Below are positions 34,200-44,243 of a stretch of 64,000 bases of DNA, piece by piece (positions within the stretch are counted from its first letter, which is position 1; each line of letters begins with the position of its first letter). Source of the DNA: Hippopus hippopus (lineage: Eukaryota > Mollusca > Bivalvia > Cardiida > Cardiidae); the NCBI GenBank assembly GCA_946811185.2, contig OX328105.1, positions 31,437,394 to 31,501,393 on the forward strand, read 5' to 3'. The notes beneath the pieces are model-generated. The model saw only the letters and a list, made by a program, of their open reading frames with translations. It ran no database searches and had not been told where the DNA came from. The position numbers and the translations under genes are program-made.

Positions 34200-35039
34200 A
34201 ACCTCTAGTTTGGAACCGTTTTTGTCATAGTTACCCTCTAATATGAAATCTTACCCCCAGTTCTATAGCTCAGGGGGTTGCATACCCCTGTAAGGGATTA
34301 AAGCCCCAAATAAATCCAGTTGACATCTTCAGTCCGGACCCAATAACTCAAGACCAAAATGATTGTAATTTCATAGTTGCTGTGGTCTTAAGTGCTTCAG
34401 TACAGCAGACAGGATAGTTCAAAGATGTCTACATTTTGTGAACTGTCATACAAGCGATAAACTTTTTACTTACTGTTGAAAATTACAGTTTTCATAAAAA
34501 GCACCATCAAGTGTTGTTGTTTGTTTTGTCTGGAAAATATTTTATGTCTTCATAAAGAACACTGTGAAATGTTGTCATTTGGTTGGTCCAGAAGACTTAT
34601 GCCATCTAAAAGTCAAGTCTTCAGTCAGTGCTTGGGAGTGTTGACCAAACATGTTTTTTGTTAGATTTACTATCTAGGTCAGTCTGTTTGCTTTCTGGTG
34701 TTAAAAAGGCTGTCAAAAGTCACAGGCATTTTACATTGAGGAACAGTCAAGAGTTCTTCAATTGGTTCACAGTTTATCACCTGTTGTGAAGCATTTATTT
34801 TGCGGTTGGAATCTGACTTAAATACAACTGGTTCCCACTGTTGAAGTGGAGTGTGGTGCATATGACACCAGGGAACCAGTTAATTTTATCATTCAGATTT
34901 GTCACGAATATCTTTTTATCAGATACTCTAAAAAAAAGAATTTGTTTTAAACCAGTCAGAAAAGTCAGAACACTAGAATTTCAGCAGACACACACACAAA
35001 AAAAGATTCAATATAGTTCAAAAGATAATATCTGTCTTT
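34200..35039. other. Unassigned stretch
   Basis: A weak 60-bp direct repeat (TTCATAAAAAGCACCATCAA and TTCATAAAGAACACTGTGAA) lies at 34490-34585. No gene was supported. Confidence 0.4.
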
Positions 35040-35138
35040 GAAATTGTAGAAAACATGGTTACCAGCATATTCTTCTTTTCCCACCATGTTTTCAAAGGCC
35101 ATCATCCTCAAGGAGGGATTTGTTTGATAAACAGTTAA
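35040..35138. mobile_element. Family-1 MITE fragment
   Basis: Core with its left half deleted (GAAAACATGGTTACCAGCAT), arm A right, ending GATAAACAGTTAA. Confidence 0.6.
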
Positions 35139-35368
35139 GGTTAAATTCATAGACAACTTCGATGATGTTACTCTAAAGTGCACCCTAAAATATTCCCGAT
35201 TTATGCAGTTCCTATGGTACATGTGTAAATCAACGGTGGTGAACTTCAGTGCAGCTACAGTTGTATAGATGGAAGTTATATTGCAGTATGCAAAAGAAAT
35301 TTCTTTTAAATGTTCCAGCTTGTTGTTTATGTATTTATTTCGTTACATTTTTTTTTTCTTAGAATATA

Positions 35369-35594
35369 ACGGGTCCTGGGAGGCTCAGTGGTAAAGTGTT
35401 CGACTCTTGACCTGGAGGCCACAGGTTTGAATCTCACTGGATCTAATGGGTTTTTTGTGTTAGTGTCCTTGGGCAAGACACTTCAGAGCCCTTAAGCCTA
35501 GTACTGATGAAACCCAGGAAATACATAAATATTTTGGCTGTCACTGTGATATGACTGAAGTAAAGCAGCGTAAAACATTCAATCAATCAATCAT
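35369..35594 (+). repeat. tRNA-derived SINE, near full length
   Basis: Head GGTCCTGGGAGGCTCAGTGG, B box GGTTTGAATCTC, body GGGCAAGACACTTCAGAGCC, tail GGCTGTCACTGTGATATGAC, ending CAATCAATCAATC. Confidence 0.88.
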
Positions 35595-35654
35595 TCTTTG
35601 AATATATCCAGAAACTAGTTTTTTAAAACCTATTATCTGTGTTCAGTAAAGGCT

Positions 35655-36971
35655 TTTTAACACAATACTGTGCAATTCTGAGTTTAAACAACCCTGTTGT
35701 TGGAACATTATGAATCATTGTGGGAAAATGGGAAAAATGATGGCAACAACATTTTTTCCTTTCCCAACCATATTTTTCTACCCAATCAGAGAACATTAAA
35801 TCATTTTTATTAGTCCCCTACCGGCAAAGCCGAAGGGGACTTTAGGTTTGCACTCCGTCTGTCTGTCGGTCTGCACGCAAATCGGTTTTCCGGATTTTTT
35901 TTCTAAACGCTGGCAGATATTGAGCTGATTTTTTGTGTGTAAGTCAACCACCATGAGTTACATGTCAAGTTTTAGTTTCATTCTAGTCTACTGATTTTTG
36001 ACGAATTACGGGCCTTGGACTTAGAAAATTTCACCGAAAAAACAGTTTTTCGGATTTTTTTTTCTAAGCGCTGGTAGATATTGAGCTGATTTCTTGTGTG
36101 TAAGTCAACCACCATGAGTTACAGATCAAGTTCGAGTTTCGTTCCGGTCCACTGGTTTTTGACGAAATTATGAGCCTTGGAGATTCTCACCGAAAAAACA
36201 GTTTTCCGGACTTTTTTTCTAAATGATTGCAGATATTGAGCTGATTTTTGGTGTGTAAGTCTATGACCATGAGCTACAGATCAAGTTCGAGTTTCGTTCT
36301 GGTCCACTGATTTTTGACGAAATTACGGGCCTTGGACTTTCACTGAAAAAACAGTTTTCCCGACTTTCTTACTTACAATGCTCATGTTTGGTATGTAGGT
36401 ACCTGTCATTGATACCGATCTTCTGTGGGTTATATGTCCAAGGTCAAGGTCAAAAATTTTAACCCTTATTATGAAAATTTATCCTCAAAATTTTTCATAG
36501 TCATTTCTCTGTATATTCAAAGTACTTAAGTTATAACACTTATACATGGTAAGCTGGTACCTCTCGTTGGTACACACCTGCTGATGATAAGGTCAAGGTC
36601 ATCTCACAAGGTAAAGGTCATATTTCTGAAAATTTGCTTTTACGGGGCATTTGTCTTTCACAAACACATCTTGTCTTAGTAAAACTTCTTCATTGAACTT
36701 ACTTTAACAAGGAAAATGCTTATATATCTGGCTTTCATTAAAGCATTGCATACAAAGACAGACATGATGCTTATAATTCTGAAAGGGGGGTCAAATACGT
36801 TCTTTCTCCTCCACACAGTTTCACAAACTATGCTTGCCAGCGATATATACGGCCGGTAGGGGACTCGGTATTGCTATGCAATACTATCAGAATGCTTGTT
36901 TATTTTGAATTTGTGGTCTGCAGATGTTTTAAATTTGGAAGAGTCTGAAAAATGTTGTTTGGGAAAGGGTA
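35655..36971. mobile_element. Family-1 MITE split by a HINE-like family-C insertion
   Basis: Arm A and a worn core occupy 35655-35808; arm B continues at 36901 (TTTGAATTTGTGGTCTGCAG) and ends GGGAAAGGGTAA at 36971. Joining the flanks restores the usual order seen in intact copies, so the 1.1-kb family-C element inserted into a pre-existing MITE. Confidence 0.8.
35809..36898 (+). mobile_element. HINE-like element, family C
   Basis: The 5-prime end TTAGTCCCCTACCGGCAAAG folds on GCCGAAGGGGAC. Near the 3-prime end GCCGGTAGGGGACT is the inverse of AGTCCCCTACCGGC. A hairpin GTATTGC-TAT-GCAATAC follows, with the end at GCTTGTT. Between them are four monomers spaced about 160, 156 and 154 bp, marked by CAGTTTTCCGGAC-like starts. 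A CCGTCTGTCTG run lies about 50 bp from the 5-prime end. There is no coding content. Confidence 0.72.
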
Positions 36972-37033
36972 ACAGGCTTAAAATGTCTCTGTCAGTTCAA
37001 ATTTATAAGCATAAGTATGTCACATTTGTTTAT

Positions 37034-37075
37034 CAGGCAGTGAAGTGAAACAGGGCCATCATCACCCTCTAGTTT
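37034..37075 (+). mobile_element. HINE-like family A, solitary 3-prime end
   Basis: CAGTGAAGTGAAACAGGGCC then ATCATCACCCTCTAGTTT is a worn family-A tail without the rest of the element. Confidence 0.6.
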
Positions 37076-37268
37076 AAACTTTTTTTGCAAGAAACAGTGT
37101 TGAAATTTCTAATGCATTCTTGAGGGCCTACCAATAGCTACTTTACAAGTAGCTTTAATGTTTTTTTCATTGAAAATAGTTGAAAGCCACAAGTCAACAG
37201 GTTATTCTTTCCAGTAAAGATCATGCCAAGGGATCCCTTTCTATCTTAGGGGGATTCTGTTTTTGACC

Positions 37269-37484
37269 CGTTACTGTAACTTGTTACCAAACAACACAAT
37301 TTTGGACTCCACCAAATGGAAAGCATTTTCAGGCAACATTAATTAACTGTACCTTAAAAGATGATTTTGTCTGTGATGAGATAGAAAACCATGCTTGTTA
37401 CCCGCATTGAGTCCTTTTCCCTCAGTGTTTTCAAAGGCTTTCTTCAGGGTCATTAAAACTGGGGATTATTTGGTAAAGGGTTAA
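37269..37484. mobile_element. Family-1 MITE, diverged
   Basis: Starts CTTGTTACCAAACAACACAA, arm B left, worn core, arm A right, ending GGTAAAGGGTTAA. Confidence 0.75.
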
Positions 37485-37605
37485 ATGGAGTCACAAACCA
37501 CTTTGACTTGCTTATTGAATCAGAAGAGGAAAAGAATTTTCATGGACTACGGTAAAAGTGACTCTTTAAATAGTCAAAAAGTCACTTTGAGAGATCCATA
37601 TCCAC

Positions 37606-37833
37606 TTAACCCTTTCCGAAACGACAAATTTTAGACTCTTCCAAACTGAAAGAGTTTGTAGACAACAATTTTAAATTTGATGAAAATGGTAGAAAGTTCT
37701 CCTAAATGGTAGAAAACACTGTGGGAAAAGGAGAAATTGCTCGTTACGAGCAATTTCTCCTTTTCCCACAGTGTTTTCAAAAGACTTGTACTGCAGACAC
37801 GTAAAAACCAGGGCTTGTTTGGGAAAGGGTTAA
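37606..37833. mobile_element. Family-1 MITE with a perfect 32-bp hairpin
   Basis: TTAA at 37606-37609 and 37830-37833 flank the copy. The core is a perfect inverted repeat: 37712-37743 pairs with 37747-37778 around the 3-base loop TTA. Its central bases read TTGCTCG/CGAGCAA instead of the family ATGCTGG/CCAGCAT, with both arms changed together. Confidence 0.92.
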
Positions 37834-37912
37834 ATACGCAAAATTTCCTTTTGCAAGAAGTGTCTACAACTGATATCATGAAATGTGTATATGTAAATCA
37901 GCATTGTGCTGT

Positions 37913-38115
37913 GAAAAGGGGGCTTAATGCATTTGCAAAAAGTATTTACTGACCTGTGTCGAATCTTTTTGCTGTTGGTCAATTTTCTGCTTGTCACAGG
38001 ACAGTTTTTCCTCATGATTCAATCACTCCTTAGACAAAATTGATTTTATGGATCTACAATTACGTGATGACTTGTTTGGTATAATGCATCTTGGAGATGC
38101 TCTAAACCCCCAATT
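37913..38115. mobile_element. Family-3 inverted-repeat element
   Basis: Left end AAGGGGGCTTAATGCATTTG, right end GGAGATGCTCTAAACCCCC. The interior matches 6858-7092 through CAATTACGTGATGACTTGTT. Confidence 0.6.
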
Positions 38116-38261
38116 GCCAGAGCATGGTCCAAATATACCCTGTGCTGGGTGACAGCCATATATAGATTTTTTTGACAGAAATTTTTGCGTGAATACAGTA
38201 AACAAAATGCTATATATATCACAGTACCTAAGAAGCTATGTCCATTTGTAAGAATGTTTCA

Positions 38262-38485
38262 GGGTCCTGTGTGGCTCAATGGTAAAGTGTAGGACTCGTT
38301 ACCTGCAGGTTCCGGGTTTGCGCCGCACTGGCTCCACTGTGTTCTTCACAGGAGTGTCCTTTGGCAAGACACTTCAGAGCCCAGCCTAGTACTGGTGAAA
38401 CCCAGGAAAGCATGAATATGTGAGCTGTCGCTATGATATGACTGAAATAATGTTGAAAGTGGCGTAAAACACCATTCAAACAAAA
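38262..38485 (+). repeat. tRNA-derived SINE, near full length
   Basis: Head GGTCCTGTGTGGCTCAATGG, worn B box GGGTTTGCGCC, body GGCAAGACACTTCAGAGCCC, tail GAGCTGTCGCTATGATATGA, ending CATTCAAACAAA. Confidence 0.88.
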
Positions 38486-38569
38486 GAATGTTTCACAATT
38501 TGCAAAAAACTCAATGGCATTCTGGATATGCCTAGAACCTTAAATTTCTTAAATGGCTTATGAGAAACT

Positions 38570-38800
38570 TGCTGACTGCAATAGATCTTTACATGTACCA
38601 AAAGACAACATTTTACACTCATCCGAATTGAGAACATCTGCAGATGATAAATTGAAAGTGGCTCAAGTAGGGGGTTTTATAATTCTGTCAACCAGCGTTT
38701 TCTCCTTTTTTTCACACCATTTTCAAAGACCTGCTCCCTCTGGTTCATTCAATCCTTGGATCTTTGATAAAGAGACAAGGGAAAAAGTGTTAGATTTTTT
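38570..38800. mobile_element. Heavily worn family-1 MITE
   Basis: Arm B traces (CTGCAGATGATAAATTGAAA) and a right half core (AACCAGCGTTTTCTCCTTTT) remain. Confidence 0.45.
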
Positions 38801-39361
38801 GTTCCCAATCAATACAAGGAGAAACTGAGTCATAAAATATTGAGAGAATTCCCTGCAGAAAAGCTTCAATCAATATTCAACTCTTTACTGGGGATTCAGC
38901 TCTGCCAGACTCTTTTGATTGCCTCTTTAGCCATTTACCAAACGATCCTGAGTTTTAAAAACCCTGAGATACAAGGTTTTGAAAACATTGTGGGAAAAGA
39001 GGAAAATGCTGGTAACCAGCATTTTCTTCTTTTCCAACAATGCTTTCTACCTGTTTAAAGCCGTATTTTAGTTTTTAAAAAATATTTAAATGCTTTCAGT
39101 TTGGGCAAATCTTAAATTACATGTACGAGGGTTGTCCCAGAAATTCGTGAACTTTTTCAATAACTCAAATACTCAACGTCCGATGATAATGTAATTTGTT
39201 GGTAGTGCGCACGAATCATTTTCCTTTATTTTGGTGTAATTACAACGGGCTATCTGTAAAACTCTCGGAGATACGTACAAAAATGTTACACCAGAAAATG
39301 GGTGTCAGTGCACGCTAATAAGGTCATTATGTTACCCGTAACGTCATTTCAAAGATGTGAG

Positions 39362-40557
39362 TCACTCCTTCTCAAAGTAGCGTCCTGCATGTTCCACACA
39401 CTTGTTGTGACGACAGACCCACTTGTCAAAGACACTCTGAAACCATCGTTGACCCAAGCTTTTGTTGAACCTTTTCACCTCGACTCGAATATCTTCTAAT
39501 CCCCTGAATCGTGTCCCACGCAGATGTGATTTCAGAGCGGGGAAATATGTGAAATCGCGCGGTGCCAAATCCGGTGAATACGGTGAGTGAGGCAGTTCGG
39601 AAGATCGGTCTCAGATGCAGCGTGGGTGGGGGCGTTGTCATGGTGGTAAATTTTGTTTTCAGTGTCGTCCGCCATAGCAGGTCTCTTTTTCCTGATCGCA
39701 TGCATCAGATCGCGTCGCACCACCTGAAAAACACAGTTGGTAAACACTTTTTTAAGAGATGTATTATTATTTTTATTTTTGTTCATCATGTTATTATTTC
39801 ATTATTGTTATTAGTATTATTATTTATCACTATTGTTTTAAGGGTAATGGTTCAATTTTTTACAGAACTACGCTTACCTTTGAGTAATAAGCTGCATTCA
39901 CAGTTTCTCCTTTCGTACTGCGTGCGCCAGAATGACTCCCCTTCGGTCCATGAATACCATGAACGTAATCTTTCCCATAGACTTTGACACACTTGCTTTT
40001 TTTGGTGGCGGGGTGCTTGAAGATTTCCAAACACTGGACTGGTGCTTCCCCTCGGGCTCAAAATAATGCAGCCATGTTTCGTCCATGGTGATAATTTTAT
40101 CAAGAAAGTTCGGATCTCGTTGGTGTCGCTTCAAAAACTCTCTTGATGTCGAAACACGCCTACACATCTCCTTGTTACTTAAAAGCCTCGGCACCCATCG
40201 TGCACAGACGCGGCTCATGCTCAGTTCATCTGAAAGCAACCTTTGCACTGCTGATTTGCTTATTCCTACCTTGTCGGCAATCTCCCGTACTGTTTGACGG
40301 CGGTCTACGTCAAGAACATCTTTTATTTTTTTCATCTGCGCAGCTTGATTCTTCCTCGGTCGGCCTCTATTTTCTGTTGTATTCACATCCAGTTCCGTTT
40401 TAAAACGCTTGTGCCAGGTGTATACAAGTGTCCGCGACACACTGCCAAAGTCCTTCGTCTTTTCCATTTCTCTTTTCGTTTGTATTGGAGTCATCCCTCT
40501 TTCCACGCGGTACTTTATTACGGTTCTGTGCGCCGAATGTTCTGTGGACATCGCCAT
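39362..40557 (-). pseudogene. Mariner transposase pseudogene, DD34D type
   Basis: The first part (40557-39898, 219 codons) has an N-terminal HTH region, GRPRK at 65-69, a second HTH at about 88-108, a WVPRLLS version of the mariner WVPHEL motif (121-127) and D159 in MDETWLHYF. A one-base loss near 39905 breaks the frame before KGETVNAAYYSK. After a 154-bp intron-like segment the frame continues with VVRRDL and HHDNAPTHA (second D). A loss of about 22 bp just after that shortens the normal 34-residue spacing and shifts the frame. The last part has YSPDLAPRDF (third D) and the mariner C-terminus ending GRYFEKE before a stop. Motifs and order are those of mariner. It cannot make an active enzyme as it stands. 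Confidence 0.9.
39724..39877 (-). other. Intron-like insert in the mariner transposase
   Basis: On the minus strand the coding sequence ends AAAG, followed by GTAAGC (donor) and, 154 bp later, TGTGTTTTTCAG (acceptor), then GTGGTGCGACGC. Removal joins YYSK to VVRRDL in frame, phase 0. The segment is very AT-rich, contains a TACTAAT branch-like motif and has stops. Tc1/mariner genes are normally intronless. A non-spliced AT-rich insertion is the alternative. Confidence 0.65.
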
Positions 40558-40975
40558 TTTTATGCGGTTTAAATTTCAGCTGTACAGAATAAAACGTCAT
40601 AACGTCGAACTGCATGACATCAATTGTATGAAAATGCATATGCTAGCGCGCCAAAATTGGCTGCAGACGACAGTGTAAGTTTTATATCATACACATTGTG
40701 GGAACTGGAAATAAATGGTGTTCAGACATCCACCATACAAGTTTTGTACAGGACAAATGTGGCGTGCCCTGACTAGCCCTACCGCGCATGCGTTTTATAG
40801 CTGCGTGCCTGATGATAAACATTTGAAATCCGTAAAATTGATCCCAAACTGTTGGAATTGAACGTATGTACTTAACTTGTAAGTTTTATTTCAATTGGAC
40901 GTTGAATTTCTGAATTATTGAAAAAGTTCACGAATTTCTGGGACAACCCTCGTATGCTGTCTGGTTAAGAGTTAA

Positions 40976-41555
40976 CCCTTTACCAAACAATCCCGTGTTT
41001 TAACAACCTTAAGAAAGAAGGCTTTTGAAAACATTGTGGGAAAAAGAGAAAATGCTGGTTAACCAACATTTTCTCCTTTTCCCACAATGTTTTCTATAAG
41101 AGTTGAACATCTTTTTCTAGGAAGAATTAAAGCAGAAGATACAAGAAGGGGGCGATATTAACTCTTTAGCACATGACAAAAATTTGGGCTTGTCCATTTA
41201 GAAAGATTTTGCAGATGATAAATGTGGTTAGAATGATTAAATCTGTCAATGATTCATTGGAAAACATTGAGGGAAAAGGTGAAAATACTGTTTACCAGAA
41301 CTTCTGCCTTTGAGAATGATGTTTTTTACGCCTTCTGCTTCTTCCATACTATCCGAGTTTTAATGACTTGTGGACAGAGAGCCTTTGAAAACATTAATGG
41401 ATAAGGAGAAAATGCTGGTAACCAGCATTTTCTCCTTTTCTCAAAATGATTTTTTACATATCAAAGGCAATTTTCACGGCTTGAACCATATTTAATTTGT
41501 CATCAGCATATGCTTTGGATTTGGAGTCCAAAATCTTGTTGGTTGATAGGGTTAC
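40976..41555. mobile_element. Cluster of three family-1 MITE copies
   Basis: 40974-41105: TTAACCCTTTACCAAACAATC, arm A left and complete core, truncated on the right. 41159-41335: TTAACTCTTTAGCACATGAC, arm B left, worn core. 41345-41552: arm A left, core GGAGAAAATGCTGGTAACCA, arm B right, ending GATAGGGTTA. Confidence 0.75.
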
Positions 41556-42140
41556 ATGTTGTTAAAGAACAGGATTGCTTAATAAAAGGTTATAAAAAAC
41601 TGTTGTCATAGAAGTTTTGATAATGGATATAATCAAAGCAGGATTTAGGTATCGCAAGAAGACTGAACATTACATATGCCAGTAAATAAGTAGAAAAGGT
41701 ATTTTGAAATAACCTATGCACAAGTTAAATTTAATTCTCCTGTCAGCACATAGTCATGGGATGAGCGCCTGAATTTGGTACAGGGTAAAATGGTTTAGTC
41801 AGAAGCCTGTATGACTCTCACTTGCTCATCTTTGTCATTAAAGTTTTACTAAATTGGTTTCATAGATTCACTGTACACAGAGCATGGTTACTTGGAATGT
41901 TTAGTAGACAACTTTTTATAATGCCTGAAGGGACATATTTTGTTGTGCCCCTGCTCGTCTCTCTGAAGTCCTGGTCCATTTTTTAAAAAGTTTTACACAT
42001 AATGTGAACCTTGACAAGATGACATGCGGAGCAGAGGTTGCAGACTCCAGGCTTCAAGGTCGTGGTCGCAGTAGAGAGTCAAAGTTTACATGCACTTAAA
42101 TATTGTATCTGCTCTATATCTGTTGAACACCTTGTCTGAT

Positions 42141-44243
42141 TTTTGTGGCATTTGTCGAAGACAATGCCACTATGAGATCAATAATAAATGTTCAATATTG
42201 AATTTTGAAGACCATGTATGGTATTTTGTCCAAAACCGAAGGAAGTAAACCCAATTAAACTCAATTTTTCAAGACAAATGAGTTTTTCAATAGCACTCAG
42301 ATATATAATTGGAAATGGCGTATTGAAATAAACTGCAAAAGGCTATCGATCATGGAAATACTTCTTTTTGAGTAAAAATAGCTTCACCTCTTCATAGCCT
42401 TCTATTGGCGCAATGATATGCACAAAATTTGTCTTCTGACCGCTTTGCTTCCGGGGTTGTTCGTTCCAAAACCAGTTCGTCCCTGGGCTTGTTCGTCCCA
42501 TGATTGCACGCTACTCATTTGATTGTGCATGAATATTTACAGGAAGAAAACTTTACTGTAATGTTGGGAATTAGGTCCTGACGGCCAAAGATATCTCAAA
42601 ATCATAGTATTCAGGTATAAACTTAATTGAATTCAATATATTTACATGGCTTCTCTCTCTACCCATCGTGCATCCTTCCGTCAAGGGACGTTACTCCTGA
42701 CTCCTCTTGAAAGATCAAAGGGAGACCACCAATACACAAATAACGCAAACTTAGGCACCAGTAATCTCCCTTTAACCAAACAGACGTATTAATTTGCTTA
42801 GGAGGATGATTTTCAAGTTAATATTTAAATAATATTTCTCTCTTTTTTTTTTTAGCTCACCTGAGCACGAAGTGCTAAGGTGAGGTATTGTGATCGGTCA
42901 TTGTCCGGCGTCCATCTGTCCGTCTGTCCACAATTCCTTTAAACATCTTCTCCTCCTAAACCGCTGGGCCAATCTTGGTGAAATTTGGCAGGGATGTTCC
43001 TTGGGTGAAGCTCTAATAAAGTTGTTCAAGAGATTGAATTCCACCCTTAACTCTGGTTGCTATGGCAACAGAAAGGAAAAAAATAGCAAAATCTTTGAAA
43101 ATCTTCTTCTTTGACATTAAAAGGCGTAGAGCTTTGATATTCGGTATGTAGCATCTCCTAGTGGACCTCTACCAAGTGTGTTCATATGATGCCCCTGGGG
43201 TTAAAACTGGCCCTGCCCCGGGGGTCACAAGTTCGAAAATAGGAACAAAGAAAGAAAACTTTAAAATTCTTCTTCTCTGAAACTGGAAGGCATGGAGCTG
43301 TGATATTTGGCATCTAGCATCTCCTAGTGGACCTCTACCAATTTTGTTCATATGATGCCCCTGGGGTCAATACTGGCCCCGCCCCAGGGGTCACAATTTC
43401 GAACATAGGAACAAAGAAGGAAAACTTCTTCTTTCCTAAAACTGGAAGGTGTGGAGCTTTGATATTTGGTATGTAGCAATTCCTAGTGGACCTCTACTAA
43501 GTTTGTTCAATGATGCCGCTGGGGTCAAAACTGGCCCTGCCCCGGGGGTCACAAGTTCGAACAAAGGAACAAAGAAGGAAAACTTTAAAAGTCTTCTTTT
43601 CTAAAACTGGAAAGCATAGAGCTTTGTTATTTGGTATGTAGTGAACCTGTTCTAAGTTTGTTAGCCCACCTGAGCACAACGTGTTCAGTCAGTTCAAAAT
43701 TGGGTCACCTGGGGTCATAAACTAGGTCTCAAGATTAAATTAAACTAATACTTTGTGGGCACTCTAGAGGCCATATTTTTTGCTCAGTTGACTTGAAAAT
43801 TGGTCAGAATGTTTGTCTTGATGAAATATTGGGTGAGTATGGAATTGGGTCACCTGGGGTCATGAACTAGGTCACTTGGTAAATTTAAGAAATACCTTGT
43901 GGGCACTCTAGAGGCCACATTTATTGCTGAATTAACTTGAAAACTGTTCAGAATGTTTGTCTTGATAAATTTTTTGACGAGTTCTAAATTGGGTCACACC
44001 GGGTGATAAATTAGGTCACTAGGTCAACTTCAGGAAATTCCTTGTGGACGCTCCAGAGGCCACATTTTAAGCTCAATTGACCAGACAATTGGTCAGAAAT
44101 TGAATTACGCGCGTGGAGTGAATTTCGCCTATTGACTCAGGTGAGCGATCCAGGGCCATCATGGCCCTCCTGTTTTCAAATTATTAAATTTACACAGTGG
44201 CTTCCTTGACAAATGCCACATCAGCGTTCTCAACGCTTTGATT
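42141..44243 (+). mobile_element. HINE-like family E, copy 1, carrying a family-B insertion
   Basis: 5-prime arm GTGGCATTTGTC (42145-42156), triloop GAA, local partner GACAATGCCAC (42160-42170). Near the 3-prime end GACAAATGCCAC (44208-44219) is the exact inverse of the 5-prime arm, followed by hairpin AGCGTT-CTC-AACGCT (44223-44237) and TTGATT. The interior matches copy 2 at 58152-58905 along its length, except that a family-B element sits at 42852-44173. Confidence 0.8.
42852..44173 (+). mobile_element. HINE-like element, family B, near complete
   Basis: The 5-prime stem is CTCACCTGAGCAC-GAA-GTGCTAAGGTGAG with one mismatch. The 3-prime side has TCAGGTGAGCGATCCAGG (inverse of CTCACCTGA), hairpin GGGCCATCATGGCCC and CTCCTGTT. 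A CCGTCTGTCC run follows the 5-prime hairpin. Monomers of about 160-166 bp (CTAGTGGACCTCTACC at 43160, 43326, 43485) match those of the family-A element at 28364. A second 5-prime-like start (CCCACCTGAGCACAACGTG) lies at about 43664. Copy 2 of family E shows the uninterrupted target. X-box-like GGTTGCTATGGCAAC at 43055-43069. Confidence 0.75.

Larger units (their letters stand above)
39126..40952 (-). mobile_element. Mariner (DD34D) element, inactive
   Basis: The 1827-bp element has inverted repeats identical over 38 bp (39126-39163 and 40915-40952), beginning CGAGGGTTGTCCCAGAAATT, and TA on both sides. The transposase runs on the minus strand and carries two frame-breaking deletions and an intron-like segment. 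Well-kept ends beside a broken gene suggest moderate age. A long leader (40558-40952) precedes the start codon. Confidence 0.93.
38938..40975. mobile_element. Family-1 MITE split by a mariner insertion
   Basis: Arm A and core (GAAAATGCTGGTAACCAGCA) lie at 38938-39055 and arm B at 39085-39123 (ATGCTTTCAGTTTGGGCAAA). After the mariner element the MITE end resumes at 40955 (TGCTGTCTGGTTAAGAGTTAA). The two parts rejoin at a TA, matching the order in intact copies. Confidence 0.8.

Noticed and set aside
39562..40678. Plus-strand frames of 70-141 codons over the mariner element
   Set aside because: They are antisense shadows of the minus-strand transposase, whose motifs and order are unambiguous.
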